NCBI GenBank assembly: GCA_051649305.1
Contig: JBOFGV010000052.1
Coordinates: forward strand, 1 to 64,000
DNA length: 64,000 nucleotides
From: JADCCX01 sp051649305
Lineage (GTDB): Bacteria > Pseudomonadota > Alphaproteobacteria > Rhizobiales > Beijerinckiaceae
Reading direction: 5' to 3'
The stretch's first letter is position 1. Every line of letters begins with the position of its first letter. A program made the translations under genes and the position numbers. The notes below the pieces were generated by a model. That model did not search any database. It was not told the DNA's origin and saw nothing but the letters and a program-made list of their open reading frames with translations. This document shows, in pieces, positions 41,779-50,607 of this stretch.

Positions 41779-42516
41779 ATGACGGATGCTCTCTACACCC
41801 TCGCCAATCCGCAGCGGTTTACCCGCCTGACGGACCGGCTGCTGCCATGGCTTGCTCTGGCCACTGTTGGCGCATTGCTGGTTGGCCTTTACGGCGCGTG
41901 GTTTGTGGCCCCGCCGGATTATCAGCAGGGTGAAACCATCCGCATCAAATATGTGCATGTGCCTGCCGCATGGATGGCTATGTTTGGCTGGACCATGATG
42001 TCGCTTTCAGCACTTGGCACGCTGGTGTTTCGCCATCCCCTCGCGGATGTTGCGCAGAAGGCTGCCGCCCCCATTGGAGCCGCGTTTTGCGCAATCTGTC
42101 TCATCACAGGTTCGCTCTGGGGCAAGCCAATGTGGGGCACCTACTGGGTGTGGGATGCGCGGCTGACCTCGATGCTGGTGCTGCTCCTGATGTATCTCGG
42201 CGTGATCGCCCTGTGGCGTGCGATTGAAGAGCCTGCCATGGCCGCCAAGGCTGTCGCCATCGTCACGCTTGTGGGTGCTATCAACCTGCCGATCATCAAG
42301 TTTTCTGTCGACTGGTGGAACACATTGCATCAACCAGCCTCTGTGTTGCGGATGGACGGACCAACCATCCATTCCTCCATGCTCTGGCCCCTGCTGGTGA
42401 TGGGGCTTGCCGCTGGCCTTGGCTTTGGCACATTGATGGTGATGCGGATGCGCACGGAACTCATGACCCGGCGCTCGCGCCGCCTCATGCTCACGGCTGC
42501 CAGAGAGACTGCCTGA
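41779..42516 (+). CDS. ccmC: Heme exporter protein CcmC
   Basis: A 245-residue membrane protein with six helices, the tryptophan-rich WGTYWVWDARLTSMLVLLL loop near residue 116 that handles heme, and flanking histidines (KYVHVPAAW near 55; WNTLHQPAS near 175). CcmC loads heme onto CcmE in System I cytochrome c maturation. Normally ccmA and ccmB lie just upstream, but here the preceding gene is the RamB-like regulator. The stop overlaps the ccmD start (TGATG). Confidence 0.93.
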   Translation: MTDALYTLANPQRFTRLTDRLLPWLALATVGALLVGLYGAWFVAPPDYQQGETIRIKYVHVPAAWMAMFGWTMMSLSALGTLVFRHPLADVAQKAAAPIGAAFCAICLITGSLWGKPMWGTYWVWDARLTSMLVLLLMYLGVIALWRAIEEPAMAAKAVAIVTLVGAINLPIIKFSVDWWNTLHQPASVLRMDGPTIHSSMLWPLLVMGLAAGLGFGTLMVMRMRTELMTRRSRRLMLTAARETA

Positions 42517-42665
42517 TGCTGGACCTTGGACGCCACGGCGGGTTCATTCTCGCAAGCTACGCAGCGACTGTTGTGATTGTCGGCGGGCTTGTCTGGCAAA
42601 CCGTTGCAGCTTACCGGGCCGCCAAACGCAAGACGGCTGAACACGGCGAACGGACCGATGGCTGA
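42516..42665 (+). CDS. ccmD: Heme exporter protein CcmD
   Basis: A 49-residue single-helix protein beginning LDLGRHGGFILASYAATVVI, the usual CcmD layout of a short N-terminus, one membrane helix and a basic tail (YRAAKRKTAE). It helps release holo-CcmE from CcmABC. It overlaps ccmC by one base and ccmG by eight. Confidence 0.88.
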   Translation: MLDLGRHGGFILASYAATVVIVGGLVWQTVAAYRAAKRKTAEHGERTDG

Positions 42666-43215
42666 AACTGTAAAGCCGCGCCGGTCCTTTCTGGCCCTTC
42701 TGCCACTGCTCGCCTTTGGCGCGCTGGCGCTGCTGTTTCTGGGTGGCTTGTTTGGTGGAGACAAGAACCGCCTGCCCTCAGCCCTCATTGGAAGCGCTGT
42801 GCCCGCAGTCACACTGCCTGCGCTCGATGGCCTTGGAATGCCGGGTTTCTCACAAGCTGACCTCACCAAGGGTAGCGTGACGCTGGTCAATGTCTTTGCC
42901 TCATGGTGTGCACCCTGCCATGCGGAACATCCGTTTCTGCTGGAACTGGCGAAGGACAAGCGCCTGCGCATTTTCGGCATCAACCAGAAGGATAGCACCG
43001 AGAACGCCCGGAGGTTTCTCGCCAGCAAGGGAAACCCCTATGCATCTGTCGGTGTTGATCCCAATGGCCGTGCCTCAATTGAATGGGGTGTCTACGGCGT
43101 GCCGGAGACCTTCATCATCCGCGGGGATGGCACCATCGCCCACAAGCTGGTTGGGCCAATCACCGAGTCCAATCTCGCTGCCTTTCGACAGGAGATCGAA
43201 AGGGCAATGAAGTGA
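42658..43215 (+). CDS. ccmG: Thiol:disulfide interchange protein CcmG/DsbE
   Basis: A 185-residue membrane-anchored thioredoxin: an N-terminal helix (FLALLPLLAFGALALLFLGG) and a periplasmic domain with active site VFASWCAPCHAEHP near residue 81 and cis-proline YGVPETFI near 145. It reduces apocytochrome c cysteines before heme attachment. It starts within the end of ccmD. The Cys codons here are ordinary, in contrast to the TGA-containing thioredoxin at 35 kb. Confidence 0.93.
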   Translation: MAETVKPRRSFLALLPLLAFGALALLFLGGLFGGDKNRLPSALIGSAVPAVTLPALDGLGMPGFSQADLTKGSVTLVNVFASWCAPCHAEHPFLLELAKDKRLRIFGINQKDSTENARRFLASKGNPYASVGVDPNGRASIEWGVYGVPETFIIRGDGTIAHKLVGPITESNLAAFRQEIERAMK

Positions 43216-43742
43216 AGTCCCAGCAGGAGCGTTTCCGCTGGAGTCTCTGGCCCATCATTGTTGGTTGGCTGCTTGCTCTGTGGCTTGGCTGGCACGGCAT
43301 GTCTGACCTCGGAAACCTCGTGAACAACCGTTTCCCGATCCGGGGCTTTGTCTTCGGCTTTTTGTCCACATGGCCGCGAGAGTTTCAGCTGGCGCTGGCT
43401 GTGGCACAGATCGCACTGGTGCCCCTCGCGCTGCCATCTTTCCTTGGCTGGATGACGGGCCGTGTGCTGTTCATCATTGGCGAAACGGGCATTACGCTCA
43501 ACCGGCTTATGGGCTGGCGACGGATTGCCTGGGCGGACATCGTGAAACTGGAGTTCTCGTTTGGCGATGCGGTGTTTCACCTGCGCGAAACAGGCAAGCT
43601 CTCAACCCTGCGATTCAGCCCCTGGACGATCGGTCTCGACAGCGATGAATTCCGTGCTCTGGTGGAGCGGCATCAGCCGCGTCTCACACCGGATGAAGAC
43701 GAGGGTCAGCCCTGGGGGCGTTCTTCCTCGTTCAATGCGTGA
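43212..43742 (+). CDS. Membrane protein of unknown function with PH-like domain
   Basis: A 176-residue protein. Two hydrophobic segments (LWPIIVGWLLALWLGWHG; LALAVAQIALVPLALPSFLG) are followed by a beta-rich part (ITLNRLMGWRRIAWADIVKL..FHLRETGKLSTLRFSPW) like bacterial PH domains. The start appears to be GTG at 43212 overlapping the ccmG stop (GTGA), so it is coupled to the ccm genes. I do not recognise the family. The 3' end overlaps yciB by 37 bases on the opposite strand. Confidence 0.6.
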   Translation: MKSQQERFRWSLWPIIVGWLLALWLGWHGMSDLGNLVNNRFPIRGFVFGFLSTWPREFQLALAVAQIALVPLALPSFLGWMTGRVLFIIGETGITLNRLMGWRRIAWADIVKLEFSFGDAVFHLRETGKLSTLRFSPWTIGLDSDEFRALVERHQPRLTPDEDEGQPWGRSSSFNA

Positions 43743-44356
43743 CGCTGCAACAGGCCCATCTGTGACATGGCAAAAATGATGGTGATGGGCATGACACCCC
43801 AGACCTTGAAGTTGACCCAGAAGTCGGTGGAGAAGCTGCGCCATACCACCTCGTTGATGGCGGCCAGCACAAAGAAAAACACACCCCAGCGCAGGGTGAG
43901 CTGCTTCCAGCCTTCATGTGTGAGTTTGAACACGCTGTCGAGCACATAGGGCAGCAGCGGCTTGCCAAAAGCCAGACCACCCAGCAGCACCGCGCCAAAC
44001 ATGGAATTGACGATGGTGGGCTTCAGTTTGATGAAGAGATCATCCTTGAGGTAAAGCGTCAGACCGCCGAAAACCAGCACAACAACGCCTGATACCAGCG
44101 GCATAATCGGCAATTTTTTCAACAGCCATTTTGTCAGGATCAGCGATACCGTCATCGCAATCATAAAGGCGGCTGTGGCCACAAAGATGTTGCTCTGCGG
44201 GCCTTCCAGCAAGGTCGCAGGCAGCAGGGGACGCAGGAGAGGCCGCACCAGCTCCGGCCGGGAATTCGACAGGAAGAAAACCATCAGCGGCCCCATCTCA
44301 AGGGCAAGCTTGAGCAGGGGATTTTCCTGTGCGGGTTCTGTGGTTGTCGCTGTCAT
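43706..44356 (-). CDS. yciB: Septation protein A / YciB membrane protein
   Basis: A 216-residue protein with five or six membrane helices and the YciB/IspZ features LALEMGPLMVFFLSNS near residue 18, LKPTIVNSMFGAVLLGGL near 110, WKQLTLRWGVFFFVLAAINE near 148, and FWVNFKVWGVMPITIIF near 178. It is implicated in cell envelope and septum formation. The last 37 bases lie antisense to the PH-like membrane gene. Confidence 0.9.
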   Translation of the reverse strand: MTATTTEPAQENPLLKLALEMGPLMVFFLSNSRPELVRPLLRPLLPATLLEGPQSNIFVATAAFMIAMTVSLILTKWLLKKLPIMPLVSGVVVLVFGGLTLYLKDDLFIKLKPTIVNSMFGAVLLGGLAFGKPLLPYVLDSVFKLTHEGWKQLTLRWGVFFFVLAAINEVVWRSFSTDFWVNFKVWGVMPITIIFAMSQMGLLQRHALNEEERPQG

Positions 44357-44416
44357 AGAGAGCCTATACAGCGGCCTATGGTTAACGTGAAGACGGAAAG
44401 CGTTGCGGAAGATGCG

Positions 44417-45799
44417 CTATTCACCCCTGAATAACTGCCGCGCCAATCGGTTATGCCGCTCGACATGCACCGGTACATCAAGCCTGCTCAATTGCCCTTC
44501 GCGCACCACAACCTTGCCATTGATGATGGACCAGTTGACCTCCGCCGGTGTGCAGAAAACAAGGGCAGCAACGGGATCATGCATGCCGCCTGCAAAGGAG
44601 AGCCTGCGCATGTCAAAGGCGATAATATCCGCCATCATGCCGGGCTTGAGAGCGCCGACATCCGTGCGGTTCAGAACCTTTGCGCCACCCAGTGTTGCAA
44701 TCTCAAGAGCGTCCCTTGCGGACATCGCATCCGGCCCAAAGCCAACACGCGCCAGCAGCATGGCCTGACGCGCTTCAGCCAGAAGATGACCTGCATCCGT
44801 GGAGGCCGAACCATCAACGCCAAGCCCTACCGGCACGCCCTCGCAACGCATGCGCTTGATGGGGGCAATGCCGGAGGCCAGCCGCATGTTGGAGCAGGGA
44901 CAATGCGCGATGCCGGTTCCCGTGCGGCCAAAAAGCTTGATGCCTGCGTCATCCAGTTTGACACAATGGGCGTGCCACACATCCGGCCCCACCCATTCGA
45001 GATCCTCGACATACTGCGTCGGCGTCTTGCCATAACGCTCCAGACTGTAAGCGATATCGTTGTCGTTCTCGGCCAGATGCGTGTGGAGCGACACGCCATA
45101 GGACCGCGCCAGATCCCGCGATTCCCGCATCAGGTCATCGCTCACCGTAAAGGGCGAGCACGGAGCCAGCACCACACGCAGCATGGAGCCAGGCCTGGGA
45201 TCATGGAAGCGCTCGATCAGCCGCTGCATTTCTTTCAGAACAGCAGGCTCTTTTTCCACGATGCCATCGGGTGGCAGGCCACCCGCACTTTCGCCAACGC
45301 TCATCGCGCCGCGTGCTGCATGAAAGCGTACACCCAAATCATCTGCCGCCTCGATCGCCTGCTCAAGGGTGGCACCGTTGACGTAGAGATACTGGTGATC
45401 GCTCGATGTGGTGCAGCCAGACAGGATGAGTTCCGCCATCGCGGTTTTCGCCGCAACATGGAACATCTCCGGCGTGATGCGCGCCCAGATGGGATAATGC
45501 GCTTTCAGCCAGCCGAAGAGTTCCGCATCCTGCCCGCCGGGTGTTGCCCGCGTGAGCGACTGGAACATGTGATGATGCGTGTTGATGAGGCCGGGCAAGA
45601 CCACATGCCCCTTGAGATCAATCACCTCGTCGGCGGTCTGCGACAAGTCGTCTGCTGACCCAATCGCCTCGATCGTATTGCCTTCAATGAAGATGCTGCC
45701 CTGCGCAATTTCACGCCGCTGGTCATCCATCGTCACGACGATATCCGCATTCTTCAAAAGCAATGTACGGGGCTTCGATCCGGTCTGTTGTACCATCAT
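44417..45799 (-). CDS. 8-oxoguanine deaminase-like amidohydrolase
   Basis: A 460-residue AtzA/TrzN-type amidohydrolase. The metal motif is GLINTHHHMFQSL near residue 74, followed by HTHLAENDNDIAYS near 240, WHAHCVKL near 277 and the active-site D in GVDGSAS near 328. Members deaminate 8-oxoguanine or related purines or dechlorinate triazines. It begins MM at 45799 and overlaps the DUF6285 stop by four bases, so it is translated from the acyl-CoA dehydrogenase operon. That pairing is unusual. Specificity is not certain. Confidence 0.83.
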   Translation of the reverse strand: MMVQQTGSKPRTLLLKNADIVVTMDDQRREIAQGSIFIEGNTIEAIGSADDLSQTADEVIDLKGHVVLPGLINTHHHMFQSLTRATPGGQDAELFGWLKAHYPIWARITPEMFHVAAKTAMAELILSGCTTSSDHQYLYVNGATLEQAIEAADDLGVRFHAARGAMSVGESAGGLPPDGIVEKEPAVLKEMQRLIERFHDPRPGSMLRVVLAPCSPFTVSDDLMRESRDLARSYGVSLHTHLAENDNDIAYSLERYGKTPTQYVEDLEWVGPDVWHAHCVKLDDAGIKLFGRTGTGIAHCPCSNMRLASGIAPIKRMRCEGVPVGLGVDGSASTDAGHLLAEARQAMLLARVGFGPDAMSARDALEIATLGGAKVLNRTDVGALKPGMMADIIAFDMRRLSFAGGMHDPVAALVFCTPAEVNWSIINGKVVVREGQLSRLDVPVHVERHNRLARQLFRGE

Positions 45800-46170
45800 T
45801 CCATTCCCGCAAGTCGTCTTTCGGCAGCCGTCACAACCGCTGGCCTCGTGATGGCTGTGCGGACAACTGCTGCCGCCAGCAAGCGTCTATAAACATCATC
45901 CGCACTGTCCATCATGCCCACGCGCATCAACTGCACCAGCGCTTCTGCATCGGATGGGAAGGGCGAAGGCTGCGGCGCAAGGGCTGTCACGTCGCGCTCG
46001 GTGGCGGTCTGAAACTCAGCGAGTTCCAGTTCGCGTTGCGCCATGCCCAAAGCGCTGGCCACCATGAGGCCCGCAAAGCGAGTGTCACCTTGTGTGTCGG
46101 TCAGCACCTTGTCGCGCAGCAGTTGTTCTGCAGCAGCGATCAATCCCGGCAAGGCCATGTTTTGCGTCAC
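45796..46170 (-). CDS. DUF6285 protein
   Basis: A 124-residue, mostly alpha-helical protein (LIAAAEQLLRDKVL; FAGLMVASALGMAQRELEL). It matches the DUF6285 pattern that is repeatedly found next to aminoglycoside-phosphotransferase-like and acyl-CoA dehydrogenase genes. It overlaps both neighbours by four bases (ATGA), showing tight translational coupling. The function is unknown; a partner or adaptor of the kinase is a reasonable guess. Confidence 0.75.
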   Translation of the reverse strand: MTQNMALPGLIAAAEQLLRDKVLTDTQGDTRFAGLMVASALGMAQRELELAEFQTATERDVTALAPQPSPFPSDAEALVQLMRVGMMDSADDVYRRLLAAAVVRTAITRPAVVTAAERRLAGME

Positions 46171-47219
46171 AGGAAAAGCCCTCCGCCATGGTCCTCGTGT
46201 CTGAGCCGCCAGCGATCAGGGCTGGTCAGGCGCAATGCCATCAATTCAAGCTCCTCCGCCATCTTGCCAGTGAGCGCGTGTTCGAGCGAAGGCTCGCGGC
46301 CAGAGGCATGCCGATCACCCTGCTGCAGGGCAATGACCGCCCAGCGGCAATGGGACAGAACCTCATAAGCGCACACGGCAGCATCGTTGACAGTGCGACC
46401 ACTTTCCGCCTCGTACGCCTTGTAAAAATCCGCACGCGGACCGATGCCGCCTGCCTCCAGATCCGGGCGGCTGAAGCGCCAGCATTCCGCCATTAACCAG
46501 CCGATATCGAACATCGGGTCGCCCCAGCAGGCGAACTCCCAGTCGAGAACGGCGGTCAATGCGCCGTCATCGACCATGTAGTTTCCAGTGCGGAAATCCC
46601 GGTGGATCAAGCTCGTTTCGCGCGGTTTGGGGATGTGCAATTCGCACCAGCGCAAGGCCCACTCCAGACCGGGACGGGAGAGCGATAGCCGATCCAGCCA
46701 GTCTCGCAGGAGTGTGACTTCCACTATCGCAAAATCAGCGGACGGCTTGCCAAGGCAGGCCAAATCTTTGGAAGCATTGGCAGGCGTAACAGAGTGGATG
46801 CGTGCCATTTCGCGGGCGAGTTGATGGGTGAGTCCTGCGCGCTGCGCATCCGTTACCGTCTTCACCACCTTAGGTCCAAGGCCGAGACCCTTCACCTTCG
46901 CCATGAGGGCAAAGGGCCCACCAAAAACCGCCGGATCATCACAAAAAGCAACAGGCTCGGGCACTGTCACGCCAGCGGCATGAGCCGCCGTGATGACAGC
47001 AAATTCATCCCTGCGGGAGTGGCTGGCTTCGATCTTGGCTGGCGCATCCTTGCGCAGAACGAAGGCGCGCGGTGCGCTGTTCACCTCTGCTTCAACGGTC
47101 CAGTTCTCCTGAATACCACCGCCCTTGAGGGCAGCGAGCGCGGTGATCTGAACCGGAGCATCAAGCGTTTTACCCAGCCACGATTCCAGCGCTTCTGTTC
47201 GCGGGTGAACTGCGGTCAT
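46167..47219 (-). CDS. Aminoglycoside phosphotransferase-family kinase (ACAD11-type partner)
   Basis: A 350-residue APH-fold protein. The catalytic loop is LIHRDFRTGNYMVDDG near residue 222 and the DFG-like metal motif LDWEFACWGDPMFDIGWL near 244. The N-terminal ALKGGGIQENWTVEA and FVLRKDAP lysine fit this family. Such kinases, fused or next to ACAD10/11-type dehydrogenases, phosphorylate 4-hydroxyacyl-CoAs so the dehydrogenase can remove the phosphate in 4-hydroxy acid catabolism. It overlaps the dehydrogenase stop by four bases. Confidence 0.87.
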   Translation of the reverse strand: MTAVHPRTEALESWLGKTLDAPVQITALAALKGGGIQENWTVEAEVNSAPRAFVLRKDAPAKIEASHSRRDEFAVITAAHAAGVTVPEPVAFCDDPAVFGGPFALMAKVKGLGLGPKVVKTVTDAQRAGLTHQLAREMARIHSVTPANASKDLACLGKPSADFAIVEVTLLRDWLDRLSLSRPGLEWALRWCELHIPKPRETSLIHRDFRTGNYMVDDGALTAVLDWEFACWGDPMFDIGWLMAECWRFSRPDLEAGGIGPRADFYKAYEAESGRTVNDAAVCAYEVLSHCRWAVIALQQGDRHASGREPSLEHALTGKMAEELELMALRLTSPDRWRLRHEDHGGGLFL

Positions 47220-48415
47220 TGACCCCAGCTCCAGAAGGCATCCCCCTCTGCCTGATAGAATTTCGCCAGCACCATGGAATGCACTTCCGACGCCCCGTCC
47301 ACAAGGCGGGCCTGTCGCGCATAGCGGTAGATCCATTCGAGCACGGTGTCCTTGGAATAGCCCCGCGCACCGCAAAGCTGGATCGCGGTATCGACCGCCA
47401 GATGCAGCGTATCCGCCACATGGTTTTTCGCCATGGAGACTTCCTTGCGGGCAAAGTCCCCGGCATCGAGTTTCCAGGCCGCTTTCATCACCAGCAGGCG
47501 TCCGATCTCGATGCTTGATGCCACCTGTCCCAGCTTGATCTGCACGCTTTCGCGGTCTTTCAGCTTCACGCCAAAGCCTTCGCGCTCGTTGACATAGGCC
47601 TGCGCGATTTCCATCGAGCGCTTGGCAAGGCCCAGCCATCGCATGCAATGGGTAAGACGGGCTGGACCAAGCCGGATTTGCGTGACCTTGAGGCCGTCGC
47701 CGACATTCATCAGGACCGCATCGTCCTTCACCTCAAGCCCGTTGAACAGCAGTTCGCAGTGCCCGCCGTGCTCCTCCGGCCCCATGATGCCGATACGCCG
47801 CACGATCTCCCAGCCCGGCTGATCGCGGTCAAACAGGAATGCTGTCAGGCCCTTGCGCGGATCATCCGAGGTGCGCGCCATCAGGATGAAATGCTGCGCC
47901 ACGCCGGCACCTGTGATATACCATTTTCGGCCCGAGATAACCCAGCGGTCGCCCTTGCGTGTCGCCTTGGTCATAATCATGCCGGGATCGGAACCACCGC
48001 CGGGGTGCGGCTCTGTCATGGCGAAAGATGACCGCACAGCGCCCGAAACAATCGGCTTCAGCCAGCGCTCTTTCTGCGCCTCTGTGGCCACCTGCGACAG
48101 CACACGCATGTTGCCGTCATCGGGAGCTGAGCAGTTGAAACACACCGGGCCGAAGATCGAGCGGTTCGCCTCTTCATACATCGCGGCCTGACCCACAATG
48201 GGGAGCGCCATGCCGCCCAACTCCTTGGGCACCTGCGGCGACCAGAGACCGGCGGCTTTTGCTTTCGCCTGTACACGCTTCAAGACATCCATGCGGATGT
48301 TCTCATGAGCATCATAGCTGTCGGCCTCGCTTTCCAGCGGCAGGATATGCTCGGCCACAAAGGCGCGGGTGCGCAGGCGGATGTCATCAAGATCAGGCGG
48401 AAGTGTGAAATCCAT
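47216..48415 (-). CDS. Acyl-CoA dehydrogenase, ACAD10/11-like
   Basis: A 399-residue acyl-CoA dehydrogenase. It has the FAD segment AMTEPHPGGGSDPGMIMT near residue 130 and WVISGRKWYITGAG near 157. The catalytic base lies in RQARLVDGASEVHSMVLAKF near 370, where Asp replaces the usual Glu of YEG, as in the ACAD11 group. With the APH-like kinase it would act on 4-phospho-acyl-CoA intermediates from hydroxy acids (family knowledge). ATG 48415 is first in the operon. The earlier in-frame ATG at 48514 is not supported by similarity. Confidence 0.9.
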   Translation of the reverse strand: MDFTLPPDLDDIRLRTRAFVAEHILPLESEADSYDAHENIRMDVLKRVQAKAKAAGLWSPQVPKELGGMALPIVGQAAMYEEANRSIFGPVCFNCSAPDDGNMRVLSQVATEAQKERWLKPIVSGAVRSSFAMTEPHPGGGSDPGMIMTKATRKGDRWVISGRKWYITGAGVAQHFILMARTSDDPRKGLTAFLFDRDQPGWEIVRRIGIMGPEEHGGHCELLFNGLEVKDDAVLMNVGDGLKVTQIRLGPARLTHCMRWLGLAKRSMEIAQAYVNEREGFGVKLKDRESVQIKLGQVASSIEIGRLLVMKAAWKLDAGDFARKEVSMAKNHVADTLHLAVDTAIQLCGARGYSKDTVLEWIYRYARQARLVDGASEVHSMVLAKFYQAEGDAFWSWGQ

Positions 48416-48614
48416 CAGACAATCCAGAGCAGATTCAACAGGCGGGTGCTGCCAATGGTTCCATGGTATGCGAGCGAAGCAAAGGCGTAAACCGTCAAAC
48501 AGTCTCACCTGCAACCGCCGCCTGCGTCACATAGGCATTTCCCCGCGCTGGACAGGCGGCACTGGCCGCCCTATCGTTTCACCACCCTGATCCTGAAAGG
48601 CAGTTGGCAGCCCG

Positions 48615-49658
48615 ATGACTGATGTATTCCTTATTGAAACCGACGCGCTGATCATTGGTGCCGGTCCGTGTGGTCTATTCACCGTTTTTGAACTCGGCCT
48701 GCTCGATATCAAATGCCATCTCGTGGACATTTTGCCCAAGATTGGCGGCCAATGCGCCGAGCTTTATCCTGAAAAGCCGATTTATGACATTCCCGGCTTT
48801 CCCATGGTGACCGGGCAGGGTCTGGTCGACAATCTGATGCAGCAGATCGAGCCTTTTGGTGCTGAATTCCATCTCAACCAGCAGGTTGAGAGCGTTGTCA
48901 GCCTTGGCACGCTTGAAGCGCCGCGTTTTCGCGTGACAACAGACGCAGGCACGGTTTTTGAAACCAAAACGGTGATTATTGCAGCTGGTGGTGGCTCTTT
49001 CCAGCCCAAGAAGCCACCGATTCCAGCCATCGAAACCTATGAAGGCACAGGCGTGTTTTATGCCGTGCGCAAGATGGAGATGTTCAAGGGCAAGGATGTG
49101 CTGATTGTCGGCGGTGGCGATTCTGCCCTCGACTGGACGCTGAATCTCGCGCCCATCGCCAAGAGCCTTACCCTGATGCACCGCCGCGATGATTTCCGCG
49201 CTGCCCCCCATTCCGTGGAACAGATGCGCGCCATGGTGGCGGATGGCAGGGTTTCCCTGAAACTTGGACAGGTGACGGGCCTGAAGGGCGATGCACCTCA
49301 CCTCACGGCTGCCACTGTAAAAGGCAATGACGGTGCGGAGTTTGATATTCCCTGCAACGTGATGCTGCCGTTTTTCGGCCTGACTATGAAGCTTGGACCC
49401 GTGGCGGAATGGGGCCTCAATCTGGATGAAAACCTCATCAGCGTAGGCACAGAAACCTTCGAGACATCGACACCGGGCATTTTTGCGGTTGGGGATATCA
49501 ACCGCTATCCCGGCAAGTTGAAGCTCATTCTTTCAGGCTTCCATGAGGGTGCACTGGCTGCCCAGAAGGTGCACCGCTATGTCTACCCGGACAAGCGTCT
49601 GACCTTCCAGTACACCACCTCTTCGACGAGTCTGCAAAAGAAGCTTGGCGTTTCGTAA
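48615..49658 (+). CDS. Ferredoxin/flavodoxin-NADP+ reductase, thioredoxin-reductase-like
   Basis: A 347-residue two-domain flavoprotein. The FAD motif is LIIGAGPCGLFTVFELG near residue 13, the NADPH motif VLIVGGGDSALDWTLNLAP near 157, and the second FAD motif TPGIFAVGDINRYPGKLKL near 290. There is no CxxC between domains, so it is the type-2 ferredoxin-NADP reductase (YumC-like), not thioredoxin reductase. It moves electrons between NADPH and ferredoxin or flavodoxin. It immediately precedes the molybdenum hydroxylase genes but has its own start, 53 bases ahead of the next gene. Confidence 0.9.
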   Translation: MTDVFLIETDALIIGAGPCGLFTVFELGLLDIKCHLVDILPKIGGQCAELYPEKPIYDIPGFPMVTGQGLVDNLMQQIEPFGAEFHLNQQVESVVSLGTLEAPRFRVTTDAGTVFETKTVIIAAGGGSFQPKKPPIPAIETYEGTGVFYAVRKMEMFKGKDVLIVGGGDSALDWTLNLAPIAKSLTLMHRRDDFRAAPHSVEQMRAMVADGRVSLKLGQVTGLKGDAPHLTAATVKGNDGAEFDIPCNVMLPFFGLTMKLGPVAEWGLNLDENLISVGTETFETSTPGIFAVGDINRYPGKLKLILSGFHEGALAAQKVHRYVYPDKRLTFQYTTSSTSLQKKLGVS

Positions 49659-49710
49659 GGCCGACACGCTTGCAAATTACGCTCGCAAATTGCGCTTGGG
49701 AGGGCGCTGC

Positions 49711-50607
49711 ATGTCAACTTATCTGCGGCCAGACAGTCTTGAACAAGCGCTTGGTATGCTGGCAAAAGCCGCTGCCAACCCTCCGATTGACACCACAGAC
49801 CGGTTGACAGTGCTGGCCGGTGCAACGGATTTTCTGCCTGCCGAAACGACGCGCTCGGCATGGTTTCAGCCAACGCCGCGCAACGTGCTGGACGTTGGCG
49901 CGCTGGATGCTTTGCGTGGCATCGCCTCTACAGATCAGGGATATCGCATTGGCGCTTTGACCACTTGGACAGATCTGATCAACGCTCCTTTGCCCTCCGC
50001 TTTTGATGGCCTGAAACAGGCGTCACGGCAGGTTGGCGGCGTACAGATCCAGAACCGGGGAACCATTGGCGGGAACCTCTGCAATGCATCCCCTGCTGCA
50101 GATGGTGTGCCGCCCCTGATGGCGCTCAATGCTTCTGTCGAACTCACAAGCCAGAGAGGCGTGCGCCATCTGCCCATGCAGGAATTTGTGCTTGGCAACC
50201 GCAGGACGGCCCTGCAAACAGATGAGCTGCTGACGGCGATCCTTGTTCCTGCACAGGCGACGAACGCGCGGTCGCAATTTCTGAAACTGGGTGCCAGACG
50301 GTATCTGGTGATCTCCATTGCCTCGGTGGCCATCAACCTTGTCTGTGATGACAGCAACCGGATTGAGGATATCAGCATCGCGGTTGGGGCCTGCTCGGCA
50401 GTTCCAAAACGCCTGACATCGCTGGAGCAGAAAATGCGAGGCACACCTCTGGCACAGGCCGGTTCAAAGATTACTTCGGCTGATTTTGCTGATCTCTCCC
50501 CACTGGATGATGTGCGGGCCTCCGCCGCCTATCGCCTGTCAGCAGCGCAGACATTGGTGCAGCGTGCCCTTCAGGATTTCAACCAGCCAACAGCGGTGGC
50601 GGCATGA
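49711..50607 (+). CDS. FAD-binding subunit of a molybdenum hydroxylase
   Basis: A 298-residue protein of the xanthine dehydrogenase FAD family (CoxM/XdhB). FAD contacts appear as VLAGATDFLP near residue 30 and QIQNRGTIGGNLCNASPAAD near 112-131, the latter being the usual signature. A C-terminal CO dehydrogenase flavoprotein domain follows (SVAINLVCDDSNRIEDISIA). GGGAGG sits eight bases before ATG 49711. Its stop overlaps the next gene (ATGA). It shuttles electrons from the Fe-S centres to the acceptor. Confidence 0.9.
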   Translation: MSTYLRPDSLEQALGMLAKAAANPPIDTTDRLTVLAGATDFLPAETTRSAWFQPTPRNVLDVGALDALRGIASTDQGYRIGALTTWTDLINAPLPSAFDGLKQASRQVGGVQIQNRGTIGGNLCNASPAADGVPPLMALNASVELTSQRGVRHLPMQEFVLGNRRTALQTDELLTAILVPAQATNARSQFLKLGARRYLVISIASVAINLVCDDSNRIEDISIAVGACSAVPKRLTSLEQKMRGTPLAQAGSKITSADFADLSPLDDVRASAAYRLSAAQTLVQRALQDFNQPTAVAA

